This document shows positions 1 through 8,008 of a DNA stretch of 18,448 nt, in pieces. Every line of letters begins with the position of its first letter. Position 1 is the first letter of the stretch. Made by a program: the position numbers and the translations under genes. The notes below the pieces were generated by a model. That model worked only from the letters and a program-made list of their open reading frames with translations, did not search any database and had not been told where the DNA came from. Source of the stretch: DYHD01 sp964411065. GTDB lineage: Bacteria > Nitrospirota > Thermodesulfovibrionia > Thermodesulfovibrionales > Dissulfurispiraceae. The stretch is taken from NCBI GenBank assembly GCA_964411065.1, contig CAYPJO010000042.1, forward strand, positions 1 to 18,448, in the 5' to 3' direction.

Positions 1-27
1 TAGTAACCACAGGACATATTTTACTTC

Positions 28-57
28 TTGACTTCAATTTTCTTTCTTATTTATTAT
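28..57 (+). promoter_or_regulatory. Candidate sigma-70 promoter for the rpiB operon
   Basis: TTGACT at 28-33 and TATTAT at 52-57 are separated by 18 nt, about 50 nt upstream of the rpiB start. Seen in sequence; use in the cell is inferred. The region is AT-rich, so a chance match is possible. Confidence 0.45.
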
Positions 58-106
58 TTTATATTTGAGCTGATTTTATTCGTCTTAATCTAGGTGTTTA
101 AAATAA

Positions 107-559
107 ATGCTTTTTGCTATTGGCTCTGACCACGCGGGCTATAATCTGAAAAATGAAATTATAAAAACGTTAAAAGAGTTAGGCCATGATTATATTGACT
201 ATGGAACGAATTCTGTAAAATCGGTTGATTATCCTGATTTTGGAAAAAAAGTTTCTATCACAATATCAAGAGGCCAAGCAGACAGAGGAATACTAATATG
301 TGGAACAGGTATAGGAATGACTATAGTCGCAAATAAGTTCAAGAATGTAAGAGCTTCCCTGTGCAATGAACTATTTACTGCAAAAATGAGTAGACTCCAT
401 AATGACGCAAATATCCTTGTAATTGGTAGTAGAATAGTAGGTATAGATCTTGCCAAAGAAATTGTGATTACATGGATTAATACACCCTTTGAAGGTGACA
501 GACATTGTAATAGATTAAAAAAAATTAGTTTAATAGAGAAGAAATATCTGAAAGCATGA
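107..559 (+). CDS. rpiB: Ribose-5-phosphate isomerase B (RpiB/LacAB family)
   Basis: Interconverts ribose 5-phosphate and ribulose 5-phosphate in the cytosolic non-oxidative pentose phosphate pathway, feeding nucleotide synthesis. The 150-residue length is normal for the family. It opens with the GSDHAG motif (D8, H9). The catalytic-loop motif CGTGIGM has C65 as the likely proton-transfer cysteine, and the conserved SRLHNDANIL segment holds H98. An AGGTG about 10 nt before the ATG is a weak ribosome binding site. Its stop overlaps the glyA start by 4 nt (ATGA), so the two are translationally coupled. The rpiB-glyA-nrdR order recurs in several Gram-negative lineages. Identity is secure; allose-6-phosphate isomerase activity is a less likely alternative. 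Confidence 0.95.
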   Translation: MLFAIGSDHAGYNLKNEIIKTLKELGHDYIDYGTNSVKSVDYPDFGKKVSITISRGQADRGILICGTGIGMTIVANKFKNVRASLCNELFTAKMSRLHNDANILVIGSRIVGIDLAKEIVITWINTPFEGDRHCNRLKKISLIEKKYLKA

Positions 560-1806
560 ACTTACAATATTTAAAAGAAATTGATCCTGAAGTTTATGAA
601 GCTGTCTTGAAAGAGGCTAAAAGAGAAGAAGAAAAAATTATTCTCATAGCTTCTGAAAACTACACAAGCAGAGCTGTTTTAGAGGCGCAAGGTTCTGTTT
701 TTACAAATAAATATGCCGAGGGATATCCTGAAAAGAGATACTATGGAGGTTGTGAATATGCAGATGAAGTAGAATCCCTTGCAATACAGAGAGCTAAAAA
801 ACTATTCGGCGCAGAACATATTAATGTCCAACCCCATTCAGGTACCCAAGCAAATATGGCTGTCTTCTTTTCTGTCCTCAATCCTAATGATACAATTCTT
901 GGAATGCATTTAACTCATGGTGGTCATCTTTCTCATGGCTCTCCTATAAATTTTACAGGTATGCTATATAAAACCTTTTTTTATGGAGTTAATAGAGAAA
1001 CAGGGCTTATTGATTTAGACGAAGTAAGAGAATTAGCAGATAAACATAAACCAAAGATGATAGTGGTTGGAGCGAGCGCTTATTCAAGAACTATTGATTT
1101 TGAAGAATTCTCAAAGATTGCGAAAAAGCATAACGCCTATTTAATTGCAGATATAGCCCATATAGCTGGGTTAGTAGCTGCAGGCCTTCATCCTTCCCCT
1201 GTCCCCCATGCAGATTTTGTAACCACGACTACTCATAAAACTATGAGAGGTCCAAGAGGGGGAATGATAATGTGTAAAGAAAAATATGCAAAGATAATCG
1301 ATAAAATGGTCTTTCCAGGTATACAAGGAGGCCCTTTAATTCATGTAATAGCAGCTAAAGCAGTAGCTTTTAAAGAAGCTATGACCGAAGAATTCAAACA
1401 ATATCAAAAACAAGTCGTTAAAAATGCCAAGAGGTTAGCAGAAAAACTTAAGGAATTTGGCTTTAAAATTATTACAAATGGAACTGACAATCATTTAATG
1501 CTTATTGACCTCAGAAATATGAATATAACTGGTAAAGATGCCGAAACTGCTCTCGATATGGCAGGCATCACCGTCAACAAAAATGCAATCCCTTACGATG
1601 ACAAGCCTGCTTCAATTACCAGCGGCATAAGGCTTGGAACCCCGAGTGTAACCACCAGGGGAATGAAAGAGAAAGAGATGGACGAGATTGCAGATCTCAT
1701 TTGTGCTGCTATAAAAAACTTCCGAAACACCTCTATCCTTAGAGAAATCAGTATAAAAGTTAAAAATTTAGCAAAAAGATTTCCTGTATATTCACCTCTT
1801 ATTTAA
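556..1806 (+). CDS. glyA: Serine hydroxymethyltransferase
   Basis: PLP enzyme converting serine and tetrahydrofolate to glycine and 5,10-methylene-tetrahydrofolate, the main cytosolic source of one-carbon units. At 416 residues it is the normal bacterial length. The sequence carries the ASENYTS N-terminal motif, YAEGYPEKRYYGG near residues 53-65, the PHSGTQAN segment near 93-100, ADIAHIAGLV near 198-207, and the PLP-binding lysine K228 in TTTTHKTMRGPRGG. The start codon lies inside the end of rpiB (4-nt overlap), and nrdR follows after 11 nt, so all three are probably one transcript. Nothing is missing or truncated. Confidence 0.97.
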   Translation: MNLQYLKEIDPEVYEAVLKEAKREEEKIILIASENYTSRAVLEAQGSVFTNKYAEGYPEKRYYGGCEYADEVESLAIQRAKKLFGAEHINVQPHSGTQANMAVFFSVLNPNDTILGMHLTHGGHLSHGSPINFTGMLYKTFFYGVNRETGLIDLDEVRELADKHKPKMIVVGASAYSRTIDFEEFSKIAKKHNAYLIADIAHIAGLVAAGLHPSPVPHADFVTTTTHKTMRGPRGGMIMCKEKYAKIIDKMVFPGIQGGPLIHVIAAKAVAFKEAMTEEFKQYQKQVVKNAKRLAEKLKEFGFKIITNGTDNHLMLIDLRNMNITGKDAETALDMAGITVNKNAIPYDDKPASITSGIRLGTPSVTTRGMKEKEMDEIADLICAAIKNFRNTSILREISIKVKNLAKRFPVYSPLI

Positions 1807-1817
1807 ACCTTTTATTT

Positions 1818-2270
1818 ATGAAATGCCCCTTCTGTGGAGGTCTTAAAGACAAAGTAATCGACTCAAGAATCATTAAAGACGGTGAAGTAATTCGCAGAAG
1901 AAGGGAATGTATCCAATGTGAGAATCGCTTCACTTCTTATGAGAGAGTGGAAGACCCCTTACCCCTCGTAATAAAAAAAAATGGGAGTAGAGAACCTTAT
2001 GACCGCCAGAAAATATTAACAGGCCTGAAAAAAGCTTGTGAGAAAAGACCCATATCCATAGAAACTTTAGAAAATATAGTCACAAAAATTGGAAAAAAAC
2101 TTATAAGTAAAGGTGTTAAAGAGATTCCTTCTTCATGGATAGGAGAAGAGGTAATTACCGCATTAAAAGAAATTGATAAAGTTGCTTATGTACGCTTTGC
2201 CTCTGTTTATAAGGAATTTAAAGACATAAATGAACTAATGCTTGAGGTAAAAAGTCTTTTTGAGAAATAA
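1818..2270 (+). CDS. nrdR: Transcriptional repressor NrdR
   Basis: Nucleotide-sensing repressor of ribonucleotide reductase operons; it binds NrdR boxes as a function of the ATP/dATP balance. The N-terminal zinc ribbon is intact (C3, C6, C31, C34), followed by an arginine-rich RRRRE stretch at about 27-30 and an ATP-cone domain from about residue 48 (PLVIKKNGSREPYDRQKI). At 150 residues it is full length. It lies 11 nt after glyA with no clear Shine-Dalgarno sequence, so it may depend on read-through from glyA. No nrd genes or NrdR boxes were found in the window; its targets lie elsewhere. Confidence 0.95.
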   Translation: MKCPFCGGLKDKVIDSRIIKDGEVIRRRRECIQCENRFTSYERVEDPLPLVIKKNGSREPYDRQKILTGLKKACEKRPISIETLENIVTKIGKKLISKGVKEIPSSWIGEEVITALKEIDKVAYVRFASVYKEFKDINELMLEVKSLFEK

Positions 2271-2277
2271 TAGACCA

Positions 2278-2298
2278 CAAAAAGACGATTAAGAATCG
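2278..2298 (-). terminator. Weak intrinsic terminator downstream of proB
   Basis: Read on the minus strand, CGATT-CTT-AATCG forms a 5-bp hairpin followed by TCTTTTTG. It sits between the converging ends of nrdR and proB. The stem is short, so strength is doubtful. Confidence 0.35.
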
Positions 2299-2324
2299 AT
2301 TAAGGAGCAAATCCGCTATTACAA

Positions 2325-3428
2325 TCAATTTATAATTACTAAATTATCTCGATGAATTACTTCATCTGAATATTTATAGCCTAAAATAGATTCTATTTCG
2401 TTGGTTTTCTTGCCTTTTATTCTATTTAACTCGAAAGATGAATAATTGACTATCCCTTTAGCAATACGCTTCCCGTTGACATCCAGACAATTAACACCAT
2501 CTCCAATGTCAAAATAGCCTTCGACCTTTAAAATACCAGAGGGCAAAAGGCTCTTACCAGAATATAAAATAGCCTTTATGGCTCCATCATCTAAAATTAT
2601 ATTTCCTGTAGATCTTATGGCGTAAGCTATCCACCCCTTTTTGGAAGAGATTTTGTTATCTTGTGATTTAAACTCTGTTCCGTGCTGTTCATTCCTCAAT
2701 ATAGCATTTATAAGTCCCTTAATCCTTCCGCTAATAATATTCACTCTTACACCAAAAGAAGTAGCTTTCTTTGCAGCAAGAACCTTTGAGTACATCCCGC
2801 CGGTTCCTACGATGCTACCAGCACCCCCAGCCATAGCCTCAATCTCAGGAGTGATCTCTTCAATAACATTAAATAATTGTGCGTCAGGATTCTTTTTTGG
2901 ATCTGCTGAATAAAGTCCTTCTACATCAGAGAGGATAATAAGTCTATCAGCATTTATCAAGCCACTCACTAAAGCTGCCAATTGATCATTATCGCCAAAT
3001 TTAATTTCTTCAGTTGAAATAGTATCATTTTCATTGATTATTGGTATTATTTTATAAGATAAAAGGGTTAAGAGAGTATTTTTGGCATTTAGATATCTTC
3101 TTCGGTCAGAAAAAGTGCTTCTCGTTAAAAGTATTTGCCCAACTTTCTTAGAAAAACGATTAAAGGCTCTCTCATAAGTCCTCATTAGAAAAGGCTGTCC
3201 AACAGCAGCAGCAGCTTGCTTTAACTGTATATCTTCAGGTTTCTGTTTAAGTCCTAACTTCCCCATTCCTGCAGCTATTGCGCCAGACGAGACTATTAGG
3301 ACGTCATTGCCTGCATCTATTGCTTCTACAACATCTTCAGCAATACAGTTGATTCTTTTTACATCCAATTTGCCCGTTTTGTCTGTAAGTATATTACTGC
3401 CTATTTTGATTACAATTCTACTTTGCAT
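2325..3428 (-). CDS. proB: Glutamate 5-kinase with C-terminal PUA domain
   Basis: Phosphorylates glutamate to glutamyl 5-phosphate, the first step of proline synthesis in the cytosol. An amino-acid kinase domain (RIVIKIGSNILTDKTG, SSGAIAAG, INENDTIS, FGDNDQLAALVSG, LSDVEGLYSADP) is followed from about residue 265 by a PUA domain. I chose the ATG at 3428, giving 367 residues, the size of the E. coli enzyme, and starting one residue-pair before the conserved RIVIKIG. An in-frame ATG at 3461 would add 11 residues unlike family N-termini and lie deeper in obgE; it cannot be excluded. Overlap with the obgE end implies co-transcription. No proA is adjacent in this window. Confidence 0.93.
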   Translation of the reverse strand: MQSRIVIKIGSNILTDKTGKLDVKRINCIAEDVVEAIDAGNDVLIVSSGAIAAGMGKLGLKQKPEDIQLKQAAAAVGQPFLMRTYERAFNRFSKKVGQILLTRSTFSDRRRYLNAKNTLLTLLSYKIIPIINENDTISTEEIKFGDNDQLAALVSGLINADRLIILSDVEGLYSADPKKNPDAQLFNVIEEITPEIEAMAGGAGSIVGTGGMYSKVLAAKKATSFGVRVNIISGRIKGLINAILRNEQHGTEFKSQDNKISSKKGWIAYAIRSTGNIILDDGAIKAILYSGKSLLPSGILKVEGYFDIGDGVNCLDVNGKRIAKGIVNYSSFELNRIKGKKTNEIESILGYKYSDEVIHRDNLVIIN

Positions 3429-4437
3429 GGCGTTCTCTTTTAAAGAGAATGATTTTTTCAAATATATAACTTTTCAACTCTTTAATTCCTAACCCAGTAA
3501 AAGCAGAGATGATGAAGAAATCTAAATTTTTTTCCTTACAATACCTCTCTAATGCTTTTAATCTTATTTTATCATAAGCAAGGTCACATTTTGTTCCCAC
3601 GACAATTTGTGGTTTTTCTAATAGTTTACTACTATATGCTAATAGCTCTCTATTCACTATCTCAAAATCCTCTACAGGATCAGAGGTCAACAAATCGGAT
3701 ATATCAACAAGATGTAAGAGCAAAGAGGTTCTCTCGATATGTCTCAAAAATTGCAACCCCAATCCTGCACCTCGATGAGCCCCCTCTATAATCCCTGGAA
3801 TATCAGCCACTACAAAACTTTTTCCTTCGTCTACCTTTACTACCCCCAGATTAGGAACTATAGTAGTAAAAGGATAATCTGCAATCTTAGGTTTAGCTGA
3901 GGAGATAACAGAAATCAGCGTTGATTTGCCTGCATTAGGTAACCCAATCAGACCAACATCCGCAAGAAGTTTAAGTTCCAGAGTCAACCATCTTTCTTCA
4001 CCTGGCATACCAGGCTGTGCATATTTAGGAACCTGATTAATAGAACTAACGAAATGGAAATTGCCAAGACCACCTTTGCCACCCTTCGCAGCTATATAGC
4101 TTGCCCCTTCATAATCAAGATCTGCTAATACATTGCCTTCAATATCCTTAACTACTGTCCCAACTGGCAAAAGTATTATGGTGTCAGCCCCATCTGCACC
4201 ATGTTTTTTTTTACCTTTTCCATGTTCTCCTCTTTGGGCTCTATAGGTTTTACGATAAGCTATATCTATAAGTGTATTGAGTTCACTAGTAGCTTTTAAA
4301 ATAACATCTCCGCCTTTACCTCCATCACCACCATCAGGACCGCCCTTAGGGACGTATTTCTCTCTCCTGAAACTTACACACCCCCTCCCACCGTCACCAG
4401 CTTTCACATGAATAACCGTATAATCAATAAACTTCAT
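3418..4437 (-). CDS. obgE: GTPase ObgE/CgtA
   Basis: Essential ribosome-associated GTPase acting in late 50S assembly and stress signalling. The glycine-rich Obg fold covers residues 1-158 (GDGGRGCVSFRREKYVPKGG, PDGGDGGKGG). The G domain follows: G1 GLPNAGKST at 165-173, TTIVPN at 191-196, G3 DIPGIIEGA at 212-220, G4 TKCD at 282-285 and G5 SAFTG near 311. At 339 residues it lacks the optional C-terminal OCT extension, as many Gram-negative ObgE proteins do. It belongs to the conserved rplU-rpmA-obgE-proB block, but an intrinsic terminator separates it from rpmA, so its expression may be set lower than that of the ribosomal proteins. Confidence 0.97.
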   Translation of the reverse strand: MKFIDYTVIHVKAGDGGRGCVSFRREKYVPKGGPDGGDGGKGGDVILKATSELNTLIDIAYRKTYRAQRGEHGKGKKKHGADGADTIILLPVGTVVKDIEGNVLADLDYEGASYIAAKGGKGGLGNFHFVSSINQVPKYAQPGMPGEERWLTLELKLLADVGLIGLPNAGKSTLISVISSAKPKIADYPFTTIVPNLGVVKVDEGKSFVVADIPGIIEGAHRGAGLGLQFLRHIERTSLLLHLVDISDLLTSDPVEDFEIVNRELLAYSSKLLEKPQIVVGTKCDLAYDKIRLKALERYCKEKNLDFFIISAFTGLGIKELKSYIFEKIILFKRERHAK

Positions 4438-4501
4438 TTTAGAAGATTTTCTTTTTTTAAACTATTTGGAGAATTTTCCATTTAAATTTTATTGAGCTAT
4501 T

Positions 4502-4533
4502 AAAAAGGGCAACTTATCTGATAAGCTGCCCTT
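4502..4533 (-). terminator. Intrinsic terminator/attenuator between rpmA and obgE
   Basis: On the minus strand, AAGGGCA (4527-4533) pairs with TGCCCTT (4505-4511). An inner CTTAT/ATAAG stem lies across a single mismatch, and the run TTTTT follows at 4502-4506. It lies 26 nt after the rpmA stop and about 65 nt before the obgE start. A strong, textbook rho-independent structure. Confidence 0.85.
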
Positions 4534-4558
4534 AGTTAAATTAGGTGGGTTTAAATTC

Positions 4559-4843
4559 TCAATTTGAAGCTACAAACGATGTTTCAAGAGGAAGGGGATA
4601 AACGCTTATCTTTGTCCTAACTTTATCCTTCCTTTCAAACTTAACTATACCATCTATTAATGCAAAAAGGGTGTCATCGGAGCCTCTTCCAACATTTGTC
4701 CCGGGATGAAATTTAGTTCCTCTCTGGCGAACAAGTATATTCCCTGCTCTGACAAACTGTCCACCAAATCTTTTAACACCCAACCTCTTTGAATTGCTAT
4801 CTCTGCCATTTTTTGAGCTACCTACTCCCTTTTTATGTGCCAC
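4559..4843 (-). CDS. rpmA: 50S ribosomal protein L27
   Basis: Component of the large ribosomal subunit whose N-terminal tail reaches the peptidyl-transferase centre. It begins MAHKKGVGSSKNGRDS and contains SKRLGVKRFGGQ and the signature GNILVRQRGTKFHPG. At 94 residues it is slightly longer than the E. coli protein (85), with a variable C-terminus. There is no Firmicute-type N-terminal cleavage peptide ahead of the MAHKK start, which fits a Gram-negative host. It begins 2 nt after rplU, in the usual order. Confidence 0.97.
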   Translation of the reverse strand: MAHKKGVGSSKNGRDSNSKRLGVKRFGGQFVRAGNILVRQRGTKFHPGTNVGRGSDDTLFALIDGIVKFERKDKVRTKISVYPLPLETSFVASN

Positions 4844-4845
4844 CT

Positions 4846-5160
4846 TTAGCCTCCAATTATCTCTTTGATTCTGAGCAAGTTATACTGCTGCCTATGACCC
4901 CTTAATCTCCTCCTCGCTTTTTTTGGAGGTGGGCCATAGACTAAAATCTTAGGCATCAGACCAGTGCCAATTACTTCGGCCTTTACCTTTGCGCCTTCTA
5001 TATAGGGCTTACCATAAATAACTTTATTATCATCTGAAATCATAAGGACTTTGTCTAATACTATTTCAGAATTTACCTCTACATTACCAATATCGACTTT
5101 TATATTACCACCTGAAGAGACTTTTATTTGTTTTCCTCCTATTTCAACTATTGCATACAT
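4846..5160 (-). CDS. rplU: 50S ribosomal protein L21
   Basis: Large-subunit protein that binds 23S rRNA. It starts MYAIVEIGGKQIKV, the family hallmark, and ends with the RRRLRGHRQQYNLLRI rRNA-binding segment; 104 residues is normal. The segment before the RGHRQ motif (VYGPPPKKARRRL) departs from the common FKYKRRKNYRRK form but keeps its basic character. A GGAGGTG ribosome binding site lies 7 nt upstream. It is the first gene of rplU-rpmA-obgE-proB and has its own near-consensus promoter. Confidence 0.96.
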   Translation of the reverse strand: MYAIVEIGGKQIKVSSGGNIKVDIGNVEVNSEIVLDKVLMISDDNKVIYGKPYIEGAKVKAEVIGTGLMPKILVYGPPPKKARRRLRGHRQQYNLLRIKEIIGG

Positions 5161-5186
5161 TTAGTGACACCTCCGTAATAGAATCT

Positions 5187-5216
5187 ATTATAGAACTGTA
5201 ACGAAAAAGAAGTCAA
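5187..5216 (-). promoter_or_regulatory. Sigma-70 promoter of the rplU operon
   Basis: Read on the minus strand: -35 TTGACT at 5211-5216 and a perfect -10 TATAAT at 5187-5192, spacing 18 nt. The predicted transcript start is about 20 nt before the rplU ATG, leaving room for the GGAGGTG site and little else, so there is no long leader for autoregulation. Confidence 0.8.
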
Positions 5217-5257
5217 ATTGCCCCTTTGATACAATTGAAAGTGTTTAGTTCTGAGTT

Positions 5258-5288
5258 TTGATTTATCAAGAGATTTAAGTATTATAAT
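5258..5288 (+). promoter_or_regulatory. Candidate promoter for tldD
   Basis: TTGATT at 5258-5263 and TATAAT at 5283-5288, spacing 19 nt, divergent from the rplU promoter. The wide spacing and AT-rich context make it tentative. Confidence 0.4.
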
Positions 5289-5344
5289 TATAATAATGAA
5301 TTATTCCTTGAGTATATAAAATAATTGTTACTCGGAGGTTATAG

Positions 5345-6739
5345 ATGTTAGATCCTGATTTAGCCCTTAGGATATTAAAGAAAACATTGTCGCGAGGCGG
5401 AGAGTTTGCGGATATATTCTGTGAAAAAAAATTAATGACTGCTATACAGCTTGAGGATGATAAGATTGAGAGAGTTTTTACAGGTTCAGAATCAGGGATA
5501 GGTATAAGGCTAATATACAATAAAATAACTGCTTATGCCTATACCAACAACCTTGAAGAAAAATATTTATTAGAAATGGCAGATTCAGTCAGCAAAATTG
5601 TAACAGATAGGGCTGATAACATAAACCTCAATTTTAAGAAGAGTTCTCCTTCAAAACTCTTTATTATAGAAAAACAACCTGATAGAATTCCGGTCTCCTT
5701 AAAAATTGAACAGGTTAAAAGTGCCAATGAAGTAGCTCGTAAATATGATAAAAGAGTTAAACAAGTCAAGGTAATATACAGAGATACTGTCCAAAATATT
5801 ACAGTCTTTAATTCAAAAAATGTTTATGCTCAAGATGAAAGGATTTATACCACTGGCATTGTACATGTAGTTGCCTTTGATGAAGGTAAAATCCAGACAG
5901 GTTTTGAAGCTATAGGTGGACACATAGGATTTGAGTTGTTTGATAGTTCTCCTCTTAATGAAATTGCTTTAGTAGCTGCTAAAAGAGCTGTTATGATGCT
6001 ATTAGCAAGAAGGGCTCCTGCTGGTCGCATGCCTGTTATAATCTCATCTCAGGCAGGAGGCACAATGATACATGAAGCTATCGGGCATGGTCTTGAGGCT
6101 GATCTCGCCCAACAGAACTTATCAGTTTACTCCGGCAAAATCGGACAGAAGGTTGCTTCATCTGTTATTACTGTTGTAGATGATGGTACGATCCCTCTAA
6201 AAAGAGGTTCTTACAATTTCGATGATGAGGGCATACAGTCTAAGAAGAATATACTCGTTAAAGAGGGAATTTTACAAGGATATATGTATGATATTTATAC
6301 AGCTATGACTGATAATGTTTCATCAACAGGAAATGGAAGAAGACAGTCTTATGAGTATAAACCAATCCCAAGAATGACCAATACATATTTATCTCCTGGG
6401 ACTCTAAGCCCAGATGATGTTATTAAGTCTGTTCATAAAGGTCTTTTTGTTAAAAAAATGGGGGGAGGGCAAGTAAACACAATTACTGGTGACTTTGTAT
6501 TTGATGTTCAGGAAGGCTATTTACTCGAAAACGGGTCAGTTGGAGAACCTATTAGAGGTGCAACATTGATTGGTAATGGTCCGGAAATATTATCCACTAT
6601 AGACTTGGTCGCTTCTGATTTAGGATTTTCAATTGGCACTTGCGGTAAAGATGCTCAGGGGGTCCCAGTATCAGATGGCATGCCCACTATCAGGATCCCT
6701 GAGATGGTGGTAGGAGGTGAAGTAAAAAACAGTGTGTGA
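5345..6739 (+). CDS. tldD: TldD-family metalloprotease
   Basis: TldD is the zinc-protease subunit of the TldD-TldE (PmbA) complex, which degrades unfolded peptides and matures microcin B17/CcdA-type substrates in E. coli. The metal motif HEAIGHGLE is present (H243, E244, H248, E251), followed by VDDGT and RGSYNFDDEG and the C-terminal VGGEV typical of the family. At 464 residues it is near normal length. The start is supported by CGGAGGTT 5 nt upstream. No pmbA/tldE partner is adjacent, so a partner must lie elsewhere or it acts alone. Identity to the TldD side rather than PmbA rests on the intact HExxxH. Confidence 0.92.
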   Translation: MLDPDLALRILKKTLSRGGEFADIFCEKKLMTAIQLEDDKIERVFTGSESGIGIRLIYNKITAYAYTNNLEEKYLLEMADSVSKIVTDRADNINLNFKKSSPSKLFIIEKQPDRIPVSLKIEQVKSANEVARKYDKRVKQVKVIYRDTVQNITVFNSKNVYAQDERIYTTGIVHVVAFDEGKIQTGFEAIGGHIGFELFDSSPLNEIALVAAKRAVMMLLARRAPAGRMPVIISSQAGGTMIHEAIGHGLEADLAQQNLSVYSGKIGQKVASSVITVVDDGTIPLKRGSYNFDDEGIQSKKNILVKEGILQGYMYDIYTAMTDNVSSTGNGRRQSYEYKPIPRMTNTYLSPGTLSPDDVIKSVHKGLFVKKMGGGQVNTITGDFVFDVQEGYLLENGSVGEPIRGATLIGNGPEILSTIDLVASDLGFSIGTCGKDAQGVPVSDGMPTIRIPEMVVGGEVKNSV

Positions 6740-6840
6740 TTTTTAACACAATTTAGAAATTTTGCAACACCTTTTTTTGAAAATAGCTCTTGATTCCAAA
6801 TATTTTTTCTGGCATATCTTTTGCTTGAATATAAGCTTAA

Positions 6841-7728
6841 ATGATGCTCCAACGCACAATCTCTAAAGAAGTTACTTTTGAAGGCAGGGGACTCCATACA
6901 GGGGAACAGGTTGTCGTAAGGCTTAAACCTGCTCCTGTTGACTCTGGTATCATTTTTTATCGTTCAGATAAAGAAGTTGCTATTAAAGCTAATCTTTACT
7001 CTGTAGTGGATACCTCTTTTGCAACAACTTTAGGTTTCAATGGCGCAAAAATCAGAACTGTAGAGCATTTATTAGCCGCTATTGCAGGTCTTGGTATTGA
7101 CAATTTATTTATAGATATTGAAGGACCTGAGGTTCCTATTTTAGATGGAAGCTCAACTCTACTAGCAGACTTAATATTGAAGGCTGGAATTAAGAAGCAA
7201 CCAAAAAAAAAGTATTTTCTTGTTATTAAAAAGCCATTCTCATATGAGGACTCTCATTCAAAAATAATAGCTTTACCTTATAATGGTTATTGTATCTCCT
7301 ATTTTATAAAGTTTAATCACAGATTATTAAGATACCAAGAATTCAGCATAGAGATAAATGAAAAAAACTTTATAACAGAAATCGCTCCAGCAAGAACCTT
7401 TGGTTTTTTAAAGGATGTTGAAAAGTTAAGATCGAAGGGTCTTGCTCGAGGAGGATCATTGGAAAACGCAATCGTTATTGGAGACGATGGCATTTTAAAT
7501 GATGAGGGTTTAAGATTCCCCGATGAATTTGTTAGACATAAAATCCTTGATTCAATGGGTGATTTACTATTAACTGGTTATAGTATTAGAGGACATATCA
7601 TTTTTGATAGAGCAGGACATACCGCTAACATAAATTTTCTTAAAAAGCTGATTTCTTATAGCGACTGCTTTGATATCATAAATGATGCAGAAGATTCTAA
7701 GACCTTACAATTAAGGCTCTCAAAATAA
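6841..7728 (+). CDS. lpxC: UDP-3-O-acyl-N-acetylglucosamine deacetylase
   Basis: Zinc deacetylase catalysing the committed step of lipid A synthesis; its presence implies an LPS outer membrane. The sequence keeps zinc ligands H76 (EHLLAAIAGLGIDN), H233 and D237 (FVRHKILDSMGD), and the catalytic H260 (RAGHTAN). The FEGRGLHTG opening and the ARTFGFLKD segment are typical. At 295 residues it is normal and is not fused to fabZ, unlike in Bacteroidota. There are two adjacent ATGs (6841, 6844) and no recognisable Shine-Dalgarno sequence, so either may start translation. It lies 101 bp after tldD and could share its transcript. Confidence 0.96.
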   Translation: MMLQRTISKEVTFEGRGLHTGEQVVVRLKPAPVDSGIIFYRSDKEVAIKANLYSVVDTSFATTLGFNGAKIRTVEHLLAAIAGLGIDNLFIDIEGPEVPILDGSSTLLADLILKAGIKKQPKKKYFLVIKKPFSYEDSHSKIIALPYNGYCISYFIKFNHRLLRYQEFSIEINEKNFITEIAPARTFGFLKDVEKLRSKGLARGGSLENAIVIGDDGILNDEGLRFPDEFVRHKILDSMGDLLLTGYSIRGHIIFDRAGHTANINFLKKLISYSDCFDIINDAEDSKTLQLRLSK

Positions 7729-7730
7729 TA

Positions 7731-7795
7731 AAAATAAAAAGGAACACCTTGAAATCGATTAAAAGTATAACTCGTGAGGCATTCCCTTTTATTTT
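7731..7795. terminator. Possible bidirectional terminator after lpxC
   Basis: A 14-nt A-rich arm at 7731-7744 and a T-rich arm at 7782-7795 are complementary with one mismatch, enclosing a 37-nt loop. It sits between the convergent lpxC and the lysine-rich peptide gene. The A/T flanks on both sides would serve either direction. The long loop lowers confidence. Confidence 0.4.
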
Positions 7796-7815
7796 CGTTA
7801 CGTTAAAGAAAAATC

Positions 7816-7893
7816 TTATTTTTTCTTTGAAGTCTTTTTAGTTGAAGTTTTGCTTGCAGCTTTTTTTGCTGGAGCCTTTTTAGTTGCTGCCAT
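7816..7893 (-). CDS. Lysine/alanine-rich 25-residue basic peptide (histone H1 tail-like)
   Basis: A tiny complete gene: ATG at 7893, 25 codons, TAA. The product begins MAATKKAPAKKAASK and ends in KKTSKKK. It consists only of K, A, S, T, P and the initial M, with 11 lysines and no acidic or large hydrophobic residue. An unusually strong ribosome binding site, AAAGGAGGTG, lies 8 nt upstream, the best in the window and the main reason to accept the gene. The composition resembles bacterial histone H1-like C-terminal tails (AAKKPA repeats) that coat DNA or RNA; a nucleoid or RNA-binding role is inferred. It could also be a stress-induced basic peptide. It lies 115 nt downstream of the winged-helix regulator on the same strand and may share its message. 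Confidence 0.7.
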   Translation of the reverse strand: MAATKKAPAKKAASKTSTKKTSKKK

Positions 7894-8008
7894 CTCTTTT
7901 CACCTCCTTTTGTATAAATTTTATATGTGCCCTTTTACTACTTATCTACTCCATGATACTTTATTAAAGAGGGCTTTATGTAATTTTATTTTTTCATATC
8001 CCTTTCTG

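Noticed and set aside
2641..2913. Plus-strand 90-residue frame inside proB
   Set aside because: Antisense shadow of a fully conserved enzyme with no start signal.
3429..3461. Upstream start for proB adding 11 residues
   Set aside because: No ribosome binding site, non-conserved residues, and deeper overlap with obgE; the internal ATG gives the family length.
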